A DNA stretch of 64,000 bases from Lentimonas sp. CC4 (GCF_902728235.1 NZ_CACVBO010000001.1:3062001-3126000), one strand, 5' to 3'; shown: positions 19,322 through 29,051, counted from the first letter of the stretch. Notes: a model not told the origin generated them from the sequence alone. Made by a program: numbers and translations.

Positions 19322-20899
19322 ATGAAAACAATATTAAGTAATAAATCAGCAGTCGTGGCGGCTTCTGCCGCGCTTTTCCTTGGTTCGCAAGCTGTCTTCG
19401 CAGATGAAGGCGCTTGGACTATCGATACTCAGCAGGAGTGGACACAGAACGTTGAAAACCAGGATGGCTTGGAGATCGCTGATGGAATGGCATCTCCTGT
19501 CGCCGAAACGGCGATATTGAAAAGTCGTCTGAAATCCTATACGGAGAAACGTCGCGCAAAGTCAGTCACTGTCAGTCAGTCATCCGTCTGGTTGAATTGG
19601 CAGCCGGTGAAGAACATCGGTCCGTCCAACCTTAAGGACGCACCGGTCTTTCTGCACATGGGCCCGGGCAACTACTGGATGTTCGGTCGCTACGGCGGGG
19701 CGGGGAAAAAGGGGCAAGGCGCCAGTTTGCCGGCGGAACTGGAAGGATTCGAAATCCCGCTCAAAACGACTGGGTATGCGAACCAATTTGACGCCCCCGG
19801 TGGACTTGAAAAATCAAAAGGCGGCTATCACGCATGGCAGAGTAAGGACATGGAGAATTGGGTGCATCACGGCCCAGTTTCCGATTATCAGGGGAAATGG
19901 CTGACCACTGCTGAAGTCGTGGACGGTAAAGTGCACTTTTACTATGACTTCCCGAATGATCAGGATCCGCATTTGATCATCGATGAAGATCTGGCCGATG
20001 GGCAGGTGGGGCAGAAGCTTGGTATGGCCTTCAAAGACCCCTCGAACGGATCGGATTGCGCCATCATTCGTGACCTCGATGGAAGCTTTCACCTGATCTA
20101 CGAAGACTGGAGTCCGATCGACGCGAGCAAGCATGCTTGGGACTCGCCTCTGGCTGGCCATGCGGTGAGCAAGGACGGCAAGGGAGATTTCAATATTGTC
20201 GATCCCGCAGTGGACGAGCGCACTGAACCGACCGGAGAATTTGCGAAGCATGTGCATCCGCATTGGCACAAAGAAGACCCTGAAAATTATCCAGCGGAAA
20301 CTGTTACCAAAGAACATGCCACTCACGGTATGAAGGCTGGTGGAAGTGCTGCGTTTGCAAGATACGAGATCCATGAGCCGGCACAAGATGCCTATGGGGA
20401 TTGGGCGGCCATTTCAATCGGTGGTCAGTATTATCTGTTCTGTGACTTTGATCCCTCCAAGGCTCATGGCGATAAGAAAGCAATGAGCGTCGCGTGGTTC
20501 ACTGCATCGAGTATCGACGAGCAATTCACATTTTGTGGTAATCTCGGTTCAGGCCACCCTGATCCGGATGTCATTTTTGCCGAGGGGCAGTTCTATCTGG
20601 CGACGCAAATGAAAACCGACTACGTGAGTTCCGGCCCGTGGGTGGACGGCGTGGAGTTACGTGTCGGAGTGGATACGAACCAGGACGGATCTGCCGATCA
20701 CTGGAGCGACTGGCAGGAAGTAAAAGAGTCCTACGATTACATCCAAGGGTTTGCCAAACAAGTTTCGAGAATCCCCGCTTCGCTGGATCTGAGCGAGCTT
20801 CCGGAGGGATATGGATTCCAGCTCGAAGTGAAACTCACCGACACCACCGAGAACGAGTCTAAACCGATTCTGGATACAATCGACATGACCTTTGAGTAG
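19322..20899 (+). CDS. Secreted five-bladed beta-propeller glycosidase-like protein (GH43/GH117-type fold)
   Basis: Starting at ATG 19322 gives a signal peptide (to VFADEG, residue 28) and a mature protein of about 500 residues; an upstream in-frame ATG at 19274 would spoil the signal. Propeller-like repeats are visible: APVFLHMGPGNYWMFGRYGG, HAWQSKDMENWVHHGP, DGSFHLIYEDWSPID, GGQYYLFCDFDPS, DPDVIFAEGQFYLATQ. Acidic residues at blade starts (EDW, DFD, PDPDV) fit the catalytic pattern of GH43/GH117/GH32-like enzymes. The family cannot be fixed by eye. In this cluster it probably cleaves an oligosaccharide end after desulfation. Confidence 0.6.
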   Translation: MKTILSNKSAVVAASAALFLGSQAVFADEGAWTIDTQQEWTQNVENQDGLEIADGMASPVAETAILKSRLKSYTEKRRAKSVTVSQSSVWLNWQPVKNIGPSNLKDAPVFLHMGPGNYWMFGRYGGAGKKGQGASLPAELEGFEIPLKTTGYANQFDAPGGLEKSKGGYHAWQSKDMENWVHHGPVSDYQGKWLTTAEVVDGKVHFYYDFPNDQDPHLIIDEDLADGQVGQKLGMAFKDPSNGSDCAIIRDLDGSFHLIYEDWSPIDASKHAWDSPLAGHAVSKDGKGDFNIVDPAVDERTEPTGEFAKHVHPHWHKEDPENYPAETVTKEHATHGMKAGGSAAFARYEIHEPAQDAYGDWAAISIGGQYYLFCDFDPSKAHGDKKAMSVAWFTASSIDEQFTFCGNLGSGHPDPDVIFAEGQFYLATQMKTDYVSSGPWVDGVELRVGVDTNQDGSADHWSDWQEVKESYDYIQGFAKQVSRIPASLDLSELPEGYGFQLEVKLTDTTENESKPILDTIDMTFE

Positions 20900-20936
20900 G
20901 AGTGATGGACGATGCGGCATTATTGAGGGAATACGA

Positions 20937-23393
20937 ATGAAAATAAAGCTATTTTTCATCGCCTATTTGTTGACGGTCTCTGTGCAGGCTTTTGCTACAG
21001 AAAACTCGGGGAGAACCAGCTATTTTTGGTTAACCCTGAACGCCGAAGCCGGAGGGACATCAACGAATGTGGAGGATGTCGTTATGAATAACGGTTACCG
21101 CATTGTGGATCGTGGTTCACCCGAGTTGAGCTGTTCTCGCGCAAAAGAGGGTGAAAGCTATGTTTACCGTGTGACTTGGCAGGGGAATCATTTTAAAAAT
21201 AGCCCGAGTGCGGACACCCTGGCTTTTGATATCAAAGTGGAGGCTTTTGACGGAACCTCTTTTAATCTAGAAGAGGATGGTAAGCATGCTTCAGTGATAG
21301 CTCTTGGAGCACCCGCCAGTGTGGAGCTGACAAATGGTGCCCTGAGTGTCGCTGGAGGCAGTGGGATTAACAAAGGACAGACACTGCGAGTCACATTGGG
21401 AAATGTGACCTTAAACGGGAAGGACATAGATGATGAGGTCGGACTGAACTATACAGTGGATGGCTTTATTCATATGGGCCTAGCAGCGGTCAATGGAGGG
21501 TCTTTTCATAAATACATTACCGGACATGGAAATGGGCGAGGCATTCACTTTGTAAAAAGGAATGAGGAGGCATTTAGAATCGGTATCGGCCAGACTCCAC
21601 TCTATGTCACTGGAGCAGGGAGCAAAGTTGCAAATAAGGGGTGCGGCCTTTCCAGTATTACTGTGAAGTTCAGAGTTACGGATCCATCGCTTAAAACGGA
21701 AGATCCGAATGACTTTTTCGCAGATCTTCCTTCTGGTCCATATTATCCAGCGGATGCTTATCCCGCTACGCCAGAATCAAAAGTCGAAAAGGATTATCCT
21801 GTGTTTTCTTGGGAACTCATTCCTCGTTGTATCATCTATAGAAATGCGTTTACATATGAGGAATCGGAGATCAATGAGATCGCTGATAATTACCCTCTGA
21901 TCATGATGGAAAAGGCAAATTTTTCAGGGTTCCCCACCATGAAGGAGGGGATGATTAATACAGCCACCCGGTTGAAGCAAAGAAACCCATCCATCAAAAC
22001 TCTTTTTTATTGGAACAGTTCAATATTCTATGGTGATTATGGGGTCATCCCCGGTTTCAATCGCGATGAATGGTTTAGTGGTAATTTGGTTCGAGGCAAA
22101 GTTCCGGGCTATAATTTTGAGAACACTGAATTCATTGCATGGTATAAGAAAACGATTATGACGATGCTTGAGAGCCCGGCCATTGATGGGGTTTTCTTTG
22201 ATAAAATAGGAATGCCCAACTGGGAGATCATTACCGACACCCCTAAAGGAAAGGTCTGCACCGAAGTGTTTCATGAGGCTCCAGATAAACTGATGTTTGC
22301 CAATGGGCTGCGCCCCTCAAAAGATGGATGCAATCGCATACACATGAATATATTGCACGGTTCCTACCTGGAAAGTTGGTTTAAGCCGCGCAGTAACGCG
22401 AGTCCGTATGAGAGAGGTGTGATTGATTCTTATGCGACGACCATTGCATTGATCCAAGAAGCTGCAGCGAAAAGGAAAATGATTATCCTGAGAAGCGGAT
22501 CTCATCAGGAAACAATGAAGATTATTTCCGTTGAGGGGCAGAAGCGATCAATGGAAGACCACGTTGATTTTAAACTGGGCATCTTCCTTGCCGGGGCGGG
22601 GGAATATTCTTATTTTATGTATCAGGATTCGGTCGCGGGAAAAGATCCTCAACACATTTGGTCGCCGAGCTATATTGATCAATTCCAGCGCCCTTTGGGA
22701 GCGCCGAATGGGGAGGCCATTCGAGACGGCTTTAACTACTCCCGATCATTTAAGCATGCGGATCTCTGGCTCGATCTCGTTGCAGAAGAATCCCAGTTGT
22801 TGTGGAAGAACACGATCGGTTCTCCCCAAATTGAGGGGGATGCGCTTAGTCAAACAGACGGTTCCTATATCTTAAAAGGCAGCGGGGTCATTGGGGCAAA
22901 CGGAAACACTGACCAATGCTTCTCGCTATCGGATGCCCATTATGGAAATGGAGATCTGATTGCACGCGTCGATACTGTCTCTGGGGCAAACGCATTTTCG
23001 ATGGCTGGGGTGATGTTTCGAGAGTCTCTAAACGCAGATGCTAAAAATGTAGCTGTTTGGGTCCGCCCAGATGCGACTGTTTACATGTCGACTCGATCAC
23101 AAGACAATGGCGGCACTGTCAGTGTCAAAGCCCCAAAGAACGCAAGCTCGCGACCTGTCTGGGTCAAGCTGACGCGCGCCGGGGACGAGTTTACCAGTTT
23201 TTTCTCTGCGGACGGCCAAGCATGGCATGAGATTGGAACCGAGACGATTACAATGACCGATAAAATAGAGGGTGGGCTGGTGGTCGCTTCTCAGGACAAC
23301 GCGACGTTTGCACTGGCACAGATCGGTAGCTTCACCCGCAACGAAGAATCCGTTCAACATGAAATGGTGCCACCTCGACCCACAAAGAAATAA
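20937..23393 (+). CDS. Large secreted putative glycoside hydrolase of unclassified family (TIM-barrel plus lectin-like tail)
   Basis: The ATG at 20937 begins a signal peptide (MKIKLFFIAYLL... to FATEN); an earlier in-frame ATG at 20892 overlaps the preceding stop. Of 818 residues, 25-265 look like a beta-sandwich. About 290-640 resembles a TIM-barrel: IKTLFYWNSSIFYGDYG, PAIDGVFFDKIGMPNWE and IILRSGSHQE follow the strand-end pattern seen in putative glycoside hydrolases, with Asp and Lys of GVFFDKIG as candidate active-site residues. About 650-800 resembles a concanavalin-like (DUF1349-type) sandwich (SMAGVMFRESLN, VWVKLTRAGDEFTSFFS). It lies 37 bp after the propeller gene. The reaction is unknown; a role in the same glycan pathway is inferred from context and secretion. 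Confidence 0.5.
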   Translation: MKIKLFFIAYLLTVSVQAFATENSGRTSYFWLTLNAEAGGTSTNVEDVVMNNGYRIVDRGSPELSCSRAKEGESYVYRVTWQGNHFKNSPSADTLAFDIKVEAFDGTSFNLEEDGKHASVIALGAPASVELTNGALSVAGGSGINKGQTLRVTLGNVTLNGKDIDDEVGLNYTVDGFIHMGLAAVNGGSFHKYITGHGNGRGIHFVKRNEEAFRIGIGQTPLYVTGAGSKVANKGCGLSSITVKFRVTDPSLKTEDPNDFFADLPSGPYYPADAYPATPESKVEKDYPVFSWELIPRCIIYRNAFTYEESEINEIADNYPLIMMEKANFSGFPTMKEGMINTATRLKQRNPSIKTLFYWNSSIFYGDYGVIPGFNRDEWFSGNLVRGKVPGYNFENTEFIAWYKKTIMTMLESPAIDGVFFDKIGMPNWEIITDTPKGKVCTEVFHEAPDKLMFANGLRPSKDGCNRIHMNILHGSYLESWFKPRSNASPYERGVIDSYATTIALIQEAAAKRKMIILRSGSHQETMKIISVEGQKRSMEDHVDFKLGIFLAGAGEYSYFMYQDSVAGKDPQHIWSPSYIDQFQRPLGAPNGEAIRDGFNYSRSFKHADLWLDLVAEESQLLWKNTIGSPQIEGDALSQTDGSYILKGSGVIGANGNTDQCFSLSDAHYGNGDLIARVDTVSGANAFSMAGVMFRESLNADAKNVAVWVRPDATVYMSTRSQDNGGTVSVKAPKNASSRPVWVKLTRAGDEFTSFFSADGQAWHEIGTETITMTDKIEGGLVVASQDNATFALAQIGSFTRNEESVQHEMVPPRPTKK

Positions 23394-23520
23394 GCGCCTC
23401 AACTTTTGCTTTGGATCGCCTGTCACGTTCGCATGAGCGATGACTTCTCAGCAGCCTTGGTGGGCTTATTGCTATGGTTCCTTCAGCCCCGCTAGTATTG
23501 CGGCAGGCCTGGCTCTATCC
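23394..23520. other. Intergenic spacer upstream of element B
   Basis: This spacer, part of a 354-bp gap, shows no open frame, RNA gene or strong hairpin by eye. The rest of the gap holds element B and an AT-rich leader of the PEP-CTERM gene that resembles the leader at 29192-29308. Confidence 0.4.
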
Positions 23521-23564
23521 TGCATACGTAGGATGTAATAAATCGTATATATGATTTATTGTAA
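23521..23564 (+). promoter_or_regulatory. Conserved 44-bp two-dyad intergenic element, copy B
   Basis: TGCATACGTAGGATG is followed after 5 bp by a near-palindrome AATCGTATATATGATT and TATTG. It aligns without gaps to copies A, C and D. It lies about 180 bp upstream of a PEP-CTERM gene. The leader after it contains a TCGCAATTTAT motif also found after copy C. Confidence 0.6.
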
Positions 23565-23747
23565 ATCGATTGGGATCGCTGCAAGGTATGATTTTTAAAT
23601 GTAAATCGTATTCTAGGCGAATCCACTTCCTCACTGCCGAGGGTGTCGGATTCTCGCAATTTATTCCTAACAAATCGCATCCTTGGCAATCCCCCCCAGC
23701 GACTTGACTTTTATTCATTCTCCTAGCGCTAAAACTAATACAAAAAT

Positions 23748-24539
23748 ATGAAAAGATACACATCATCATGCATCCTCGTCTCACTTCTTGCGTGTGTGGC
23801 CTCGAATGCTGCAATCGTTGCCAACGGCGACTTCGAAACGGCAGTTTCGACGAGTGGCACAGGCCCTGGGACTACTTTCTTTTACTTGGATGAGTCCACT
23901 GGTAATATTCAGAAAAACGACGATGGTTCAGTTTTAGATTCTGACACAGACGTGGACGAATGGGTCCAGCAGGTTTTAGCCAGTGTGCCTGATTACAGCG
24001 CGACCGGCGGAAACGGTGGTGGTGGCGGTTTTGTTATGGATCCGGCGACTAATCTCAATAACAAACCTCGTGCGATCATGCAGTTTGTCGATGATGGTAA
24101 AGCGACCACAGGAGTCGTCTCGATCACGCTTGATTTTAAGTTTAATCTAACAGGCACTGGGATGTTTGGTAATATCGAATTGTATGGCTGGAATGATGGC
24201 CAAACTGGTCCCGAGCTCAGCGCTGGTGGCCCGAACGCCAATGATCCGACTTATAATGTAACGAATCTGGGCGATGCAACTAATCTGTTGGGTGGGACAG
24301 GCGTGCAGATTGCCGCAAGCAGCTTCACGGCTGATGAATGGGGGACTGCGACGATCGCAAGTTCGCTGGATCTAGGCACCGGCTACGACTTCTACGCTTG
24401 GCGCGTGGGTATAGTGGGAGCAGATGGTCCGAACGATCTAGCTTCGTTCGATAATCTTATTGTTATTCCAGAGCCCGGCGCGTTCGCTTTGATCGCTGGC
24501 TTGTTGGGCCTCAGCTTTGTGATGCTGCGCCGTCGCTAG
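23748..24539 (+). CDS. PEP-CTERM sorted surface protein (paralog 1)
   Basis: The 263-residue protein has a signal peptide (MKRYTSSCILVSLLACVASNA), a Gly/Asn/Asp-rich beta-sheet ectodomain and a C-terminal sorting signal: VIPEPGAFAL, a hydrophobic stretch and RRR. PEP-CTERM proteins are processed by an exosortase, expected elsewhere in the genome, and exported to the surface or matrix. The ectodomain family is not recognised; the NGDFET start and the FDNLIVIPEP end are common in verrucomicrobial PEP-CTERM proteins. A paralog lies at 29550, and its 3' 561 bp are duplicated at 26533. It may help hold enzymes or glycans at the cell surface, which is inference. Confidence 0.85.
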   Translation: MKRYTSSCILVSLLACVASNAAIVANGDFETAVSTSGTGPGTTFFYLDESTGNIQKNDDGSVLDSDTDVDEWVQQVLASVPDYSATGGNGGGGGFVMDPATNLNNKPRAIMQFVDDGKATTGVVSITLDFKFNLTGTGMFGNIELYGWNDGQTGPELSAGGPNANDPTYNVTNLGDATNLLGGTGVQIAASSFTADEWGTATIASSLDLGTGYDFYAWRVGIVGADGPNDLASFDNLIVIPEPGAFALIAGLLGLSFVMLRRR

Positions 24540-24573
24540 AAAAAAGTAAACGGCTCGTCTGTCGTTGAAAGAC

Positions 24574-24607
24574 AAAAGCCTTCGGAACTGAAACTCCGAG
24601 GGCTTTT
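24574..24607 (+). terminator. Intrinsic terminator of the PEP-CTERM gene
   Basis: AAAGCCTTCGGA pairs with TCCGAGGGCTTT around an 8-base loop with one mismatch, followed by a short T-run. It lies 35 bp after the PEP-CTERM stop. Confidence 0.7.
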
Positions 24608-24766
24608 TCGTCTGTGAAGTCGCTTAGGCACCTGAATCGTATCCGCGCGGGCGTCACCAAATGATCATCGATTCGACCGCGAATCGGGTGCGTTTTTACG
24701 ATCTGCCAGCCGATCCCTTCAATCATTGTATGAACCTAACAAAATGAGTTGAACCGTTAATAAACG

Positions 24767-26275
24767 ATGAACGACCTTATGAAACAAAACTTAGCAATTC
24801 GTATGAAAGTCTTCACTTCGATCGTGAGTCTTTGCTTGGCTTCCGCCGCTAGTAACGCTTCGGAGAGTAAACCCAATGTGCTCTTGATCTATGCCGATGA
24901 CATGGGATATGGCGAGATTCAGCGATTCCACCCAGAGGCGTCAAAGGTGCCGACACCACACTTGAACCAATTGTGCGACGAGGGGATCATGTTTACCGAT
25001 GCGCACACCAGTTCATCTGTATGCACTCCTTCACGCTACGCATTGCTAACCGGCCGGTATAACTGGCGTTCAAAACATCAGTCTGGTGTCACGACGGGCG
25101 GCAAGCCGTGCTTGATTACGGAGGATCGAATGACGCTGGCCTCGCTCTTCAAAGAGCAGGGGTATGAGACCTTCATGTTCGGAAAGTGGCATCTGGACTT
25201 TCAGTATCAGGTTCCTAAAGGATCCAAAGCACCGAAAGGTAAAAAGAACGTCTGGAACTATGGCAGCCCCATTGGCACGACGATTCTCGATGGCCCTGTT
25301 ACCAGAGGGTTTGATTATTACCTCGGGTTTCACCATTCCCGCACGATGAGTAGCCTGATCGAAAACGATAAGGTCGTCGAGTATGTCAGCTGTGTGGATA
25401 CAATGGGGCGATTGACCGATGCGGTGGTGAAGACTCTCAATACCTATGCGAAAGAATCCCCGGATCAACCGTTCTTTATCTATTATCCGATGAATTCTCC
25501 TCATGCTCCGGTCGCTCCGCGTGAGGACTGGAAAGGCCGTGGCGGGATCGACGATCCTTATGCTGAGTTTGTTGCACAAACCGATGATGCGGTCGGGCAG
25601 GTCTTACAGGCTTTGGAAGAAAATGGGCTCAGCGATACTACCATCGTGCTTTTTGGCACGGACAACGGCTGCCACCAAAAACCAGAGAAGTTCCTTAAAT
25701 ACGGCCATTCTGTTTCAGGGCCTTTACGGGATATGAAAGCGAGTATTCACGATGGCGGCCACCGCATTCCCTTTATCGTGCGCTGGCCGCACATAATCGA
25801 AGCCGGAATGCAGAGCGATCAACTGATTTGTATGACGGATGTTTTTGCGACCTTCGCGGAGTATTTTGCATTCGATGTCTCGGATAATACCGCGGAGGAC
25901 AGCATTAGTTTTCTTTCGACTCTGCAGGGCGCTGATTCGAATGTGTCGCGCGAGACCATCATTCATCATGATGCTAGAGGCCGCTTTGCGATCCGTGATG
26001 GTGACTGGAAGCTGATTTTACGGGCGGATGATAAGGTGGAAAATGCTGCCGGGCAGGAAGGCGAAGTTCAGTTGTATAATATGGCAGAGGATATCAAGGA
26101 GACTGATAATTTGGCTAATGAGCATCCAGAGAAAGTGGAAACCCTCCTCGCCCTGCTGGAAAAACAGGTCGCTGATGGAAGGACTGCCCCAGGCGCACTG
26201 CAGTCCAACGATGCGACTGTTGATATTTGGAAGAAGAGTGCAGGAAAGAAGATGAGTGAGAAAAAACAGAAATAG
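24767..26275 (+). CDS. Secreted type I (S1) sulfatase (copy E)
   Basis: The 502-residue protein has three possible near-start Met codons; the one at codon 13 (MKVFTSIVSL) gives the neatest signal peptide, ending near SNASE. Signatures are YADDMGYGE, Cys86 in CTPSR, GKWHLDF, MNSPHAPVAP and GTDNGC. It resembles the sulfatase part of the 30371 gene and the remnant at 39432 (shared TDAHTSSSVCTP and GRTAPGALQSND-like C-terminus), forming a third sulfatase subtype in the window. The last residues are Lys-rich. It stands alone between two PEP-CTERM sequences with its own spacers. Confidence 0.92.
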   Translation: MNDLMKQNLAIRMKVFTSIVSLCLASAASNASESKPNVLLIYADDMGYGEIQRFHPEASKVPTPHLNQLCDEGIMFTDAHTSSSVCTPSRYALLTGRYNWRSKHQSGVTTGGKPCLITEDRMTLASLFKEQGYETFMFGKWHLDFQYQVPKGSKAPKGKKNVWNYGSPIGTTILDGPVTRGFDYYLGFHHSRTMSSLIENDKVVEYVSCVDTMGRLTDAVVKTLNTYAKESPDQPFFIYYPMNSPHAPVAPREDWKGRGGIDDPYAEFVAQTDDAVGQVLQALEENGLSDTTIVLFGTDNGCHQKPEKFLKYGHSVSGPLRDMKASIHDGGHRIPFIVRWPHIIEAGMQSDQLICMTDVFATFAEYFAFDVSDNTAEDSISFLSTLQGADSNVSRETIIHHDARGRFAIRDGDWKLILRADDKVENAAGQEGEVQLYNMAEDIKETDNLANEHPEKVETLLALLEKQVADGRTAPGALQSNDATVDIWKKSAGKKMSEKKQK

Positions 26276-26442
26276 CACGATGACAGCATAAAAACTCTCT
26301 GTAGTCACGAGCCTGCCTGTTTCCTCGCTCTTTGTCAGGTCGTCCCGAAGCCGACGGGCGATCCTAGTGCGGGCCGAGCGGCCTAGTGATTCATCCATTA
26401 GACCTTTTCCCCACTTTTCAAGTCAGTGAGGTCGAAAACAGG

Positions 26443-26532
26443 AGAACGTCCAACGTCCAACTTTGAACGTTCAATCGTGAATGCAATAAGTGGAGGTGAG
26501 GTCATTCGATGCTCGAAGTTGGACGTTCAACG
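26443..26532. repeat. Extragenic inverted-repeat element at the duplication breakpoint
   Basis: The element contains GAACGTCCAACGTCCAACTT, a GAACGTTCAA motif and, after about 50 bp, AAGTTGGACGTT. The arms AACGTCCAACTT (26452-26463) and AAGTTGGACGTT (26516-26527) are perfect 12-bp reverse complements. The internal variants (CAACGTCCAAC, GAACGTTCAA) look like short tandem decay products. It resembles dispersed extragenic palindromes. It ends exactly where the duplicated PEP-CTERM segment begins, so it probably marks the recombination breakpoint. Confidence 0.6.
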
Positions 26533-27093
26533 GCCAGTGTGCCTGATTACAGCGCGACCGGCGGAAACGGTGGTGGTGGCGGTTTTGTTATGGATCCGGC
26601 GACTAATCTCAATAACAAACCTCGTGCGATCATGCAGTTTGTCGATGATGGTAAAGCGACCACAGGAGTCGTCTCGATCACGCTTGATTTTAAGTTTAAT
26701 CTAACAGGCACTGGGATGTTTGGTAATATCGAATTGTATGGCTGGAATGATGGCCAAACTGGTCCCGAGCTCAGCGCTGGTGGCCCGAACGCCAATGATC
26801 CGACTTATAATGTAACGAATCTGGGCGATGCAACTAATCTGTTGGGTGGGACAGGCGTGCAGATTGCCGCAAGCAGCTTCACGGCTGATGAATGGGGGAC
26901 TGCGACGATCGCAAGTTCGCTGGATCTAGGCACCGGCTACGACTTCTACGCTTGGCGCGTGGGTATTGTGGGAGCAGATGGTCCGAACGATCTACCTTCG
27001 TTCGATAATCTTAGTGTTATTCCAGAGCCCGGCGCGTTCGCTTTGATCGCTGGCTTGTTGGGCCTCAGCTTTGTGATGGTGCGTCGCCGGTAG
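26533..27093 (+). pseudogene. 5'-truncated duplicate of the PEP-CTERM gene (paralog 1 copy)
   Basis: Bases 26533-27093 match 23979-24539 without gaps. About 430 bases at the 5' side appear identical, and the roughly seven substitutions I count all lie in the last 130 bases, including the RRR end codons. The copy lacks the signal peptide and the first ~77 codons. A start at 26509 would give an unsecreted 194-residue protein, so the copy is probably not functional as a PEP-CTERM protein. The 3' flank differs completely from the original, which suggests a second PEP-CTERM gene overwritten by gene conversion or fused by recombination. Confidence 0.85.
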
Positions 27094-27123
27094 GGGAAGT
27101 AAAGCAATTCTGGATTTTATACT

Positions 27124-27155
27124 AAAGTCCTCAGGCAATTTGCCTGAGGGCTTTT
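27124..27155. terminator. Bidirectional terminator between convergent genes
   Basis: CCTCAGGCAA (27129-27138) and TTGCCTGAGG (27140-27149) form a 10-bp stem with a one-base centre, extended by AAAG/CTTTT flanks. It lies between the PEP-CTERM copy on the + strand and the esterase on the - strand and can serve both. Confidence 0.7.
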
Positions 27156-27233
27156 AGGAAATGGTATGGTAAGCACTACCTAAACATTTGAATCTCTGTT
27201 ACAGTCACAATGCTGGGCTATAGCCTCTTTCGC

Positions 27234-29051
27234 CTAATTGCTAGAGTGATGCCTGATCCGGAAAAATAGTTTCGCTGCATCGTCATCATTGCCTGAAGTG
27301 GTCGTCGCATGCAGTGCGATGTCATCGAACCGAACGCCATAGTTTTCGGCAGAACTATTGTAGAGGTAGTAGGTGAACGTGACTTCTTGATTACTATTAA
27401 AATCAGGAAAGTCGACAGTCACTTCTGAAACGTTGCTGTTGCCTGGATTTGGCGAGTAATCGATGAGTATGTCTTGTTCGCTCCCGGCTCCGATGCGATA
27501 GGTGATATCGATTTTCGCCGATGTTGAAAACTGGTTGGCGAAGAATACCAGCTTCTCGTAGGTGGTGTCTCCTGTCGCTGTGATCGAGAATGAGAACGTG
27601 TCACCTGCGGTGATCGCTGCGCTTCGGCTGGTTTCGGTGCAGCCGCCAAGGTTCAAGCCATTGTTGCCAGAGATCGAGGGGGAAAATAGCGAATGATTGA
27701 TGATTCTAGAGTTGGTTCCGCCGCCAGTGAGGCCGCCTGCTTGGCTGAGGCGGGAGGCACTCGTCGTGGTGTTGGAGTCGGGCGAATCGTAAGAGGCCGT
27801 ATCGAAATTCCCTCCGATCTCTCCCTCCAATCCATAGAAGGCGATGACTCCGGTCGGAAGGATGACGGAGGGCTGGCCTGTCCAGGTGCCTAATTCATTC
27901 GTCGCGGTGACTGATGCGAGCTCAACCCAGCTATCGGGCTCTAGCGTGTATGAGCGTTCCACACTGTAGGTTTCACCCGGTTTTGCCAACCATTCGAGGG
28001 TGTAGGTGTCTCCGCTCTGGTTGACGGCTGAATAAATTTTGAAAAAGCTGCTGCTGTCAATTGGGCTGGATCCGAGTCGGGCTTCGAGGCCGTCTTCGAA
28101 GCCATCGTTATCGCTGTCTGCATTGTTTGGATCAGTTTCGTAGCTCGCTTCCTCGCTAGTTAGAAGCCCGTCTCGGTCGACATCATTCGCCTCTAGGGCC
28201 AGCATTTGTATGGCGCAGGCTTTGCCTATTGCAATCTGGCCTGCGGCGTCAAAATGAACGGCTCCAGTATAAGTGGAAAACCCGTCGCTATTCGCGAAGG
28301 CTGCTTGGCGCACGGTTGCGGCTACGGTTTCCTGTGCTAGGCGCACAGTATAGGGACCTGAGCCCTCGGTCGTGATGTTGGAGTATTGGCTATCGGATAG
28401 GCCGCTGATGATAAAGGGCAGGGCGAAGGCGCTGGTCTCTGAACTACCGAGATCTGAACGAACTCGCTGTATCAGGTTCGTCAGATTGCCCTCGTAGGCC
28501 CCGGCAGCCGATCCACCGGTGTCGTGCTCGCCTTGCAGCCATAGCATCCCACCCAATTCGTAAGTGTGGCCGGCCTCGGTCAGTGCCAAGAGACCCGTCT
28601 GAACCGTCGCCACAAAAGTGGCGTAATTACTCCCTGAGGCTGACCAGTCACTGCGGAGGTTCGTCCCGCCATGTGTATACTTTATAATAGCGATGTTGGC
28701 CGATGGATTGGCGTCGGCCATGTCGCGCCCAAAAGAGAGTTCGCAGCCAAATTCAACCTCATTACCCGAGGGGTTGTTGACACCGTGGCCGGAACCTACC
28801 TGTAGATCGAGCCAGGTATCTTGGGTAAGGTTGCCATTTGCAGTATCTTGAGTCTTGTGCCAGTAGAAGCGCACGTCGGTCTGCGGAGCGGCCAATTCGT
28901 AGGCACTTAGTGGTGCAGTCGACAGCTCTGCGGCATCGCCACGTCCGTTACCGTTCGACTGCCCTCCGAGCAGGTAAACGCGATAATGAGCTGCCTGCAC
29001 CGATAAACTGAGTGCGACTAGTAGAAGAAGGATTTTTGGGGTAATTTTCAT
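27234..29051 (-). CDS. Secreted SASA-type carbohydrate acetylesterase with calcium-binding repeats
   Basis: This is the only large - strand gene in the enzyme part of region 1. The 605-residue protein has a signal peptide (to about VQAAH, residue 21), then a SASA/CE6-like SGNH esterase domain to about residue 285: LLGGQSNGNG holds the nucleophile Ser, and VHFDAAGQIAIG the Asp/His end. The DRDGLLTSEE, DPNNADSDNDG and GLEARLGSSPID segments around 290-330 are thrombospondin type 3-like calcium-binding repeats. The remaining 270 residues are beta-rich (LEWLAKPGETYSVERSY, then a jelly-roll-like part). It probably removes acetyl groups from the algal glycan. Divergent transcription from the PEP-CTERM remnant may place both under element C. 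Confidence 0.75.
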   Translation of the reverse strand: MKITPKILLLLVALSLSVQAAHYRVYLLGGQSNGNGRGDAAELSTAPLSAYELAAPQTDVRFYWHKTQDTANGNLTQDTWLDLQVGSGHGVNNPSGNEVEFGCELSFGRDMADANPSANIAIIKYTHGGTNLRSDWSASGSNYATFVATVQTGLLALTEAGHTYELGGMLWLQGEHDTGGSAAGAYEGNLTNLIQRVRSDLGSSETSAFALPFIISGLSDSQYSNITTEGSGPYTVRLAQETVAATVRQAAFANSDGFSTYTGAVHFDAAGQIAIGKACAIQMLALEANDVDRDGLLTSEEASYETDPNNADSDNDGFEDGLEARLGSSPIDSSSFFKIYSAVNQSGDTYTLEWLAKPGETYSVERSYTLEPDSWVELASVTATNELGTWTGQPSVILPTGVIAFYGLEGEIGGNFDTASYDSPDSNTTTSASRLSQAGGLTGGGTNSRIINHSLFSPSISGNNGLNLGGCTETSRSAAITAGDTFSFSITATGDTTYEKLVFFANQFSTSAKIDITYRIGAGSEQDILIDYSPNPGNSNVSEVTVDFPDFNSNQEVTFTYYLYNSSAENYGVRFDDIALHATTTSGNDDDAAKLFFRIRHHSSN

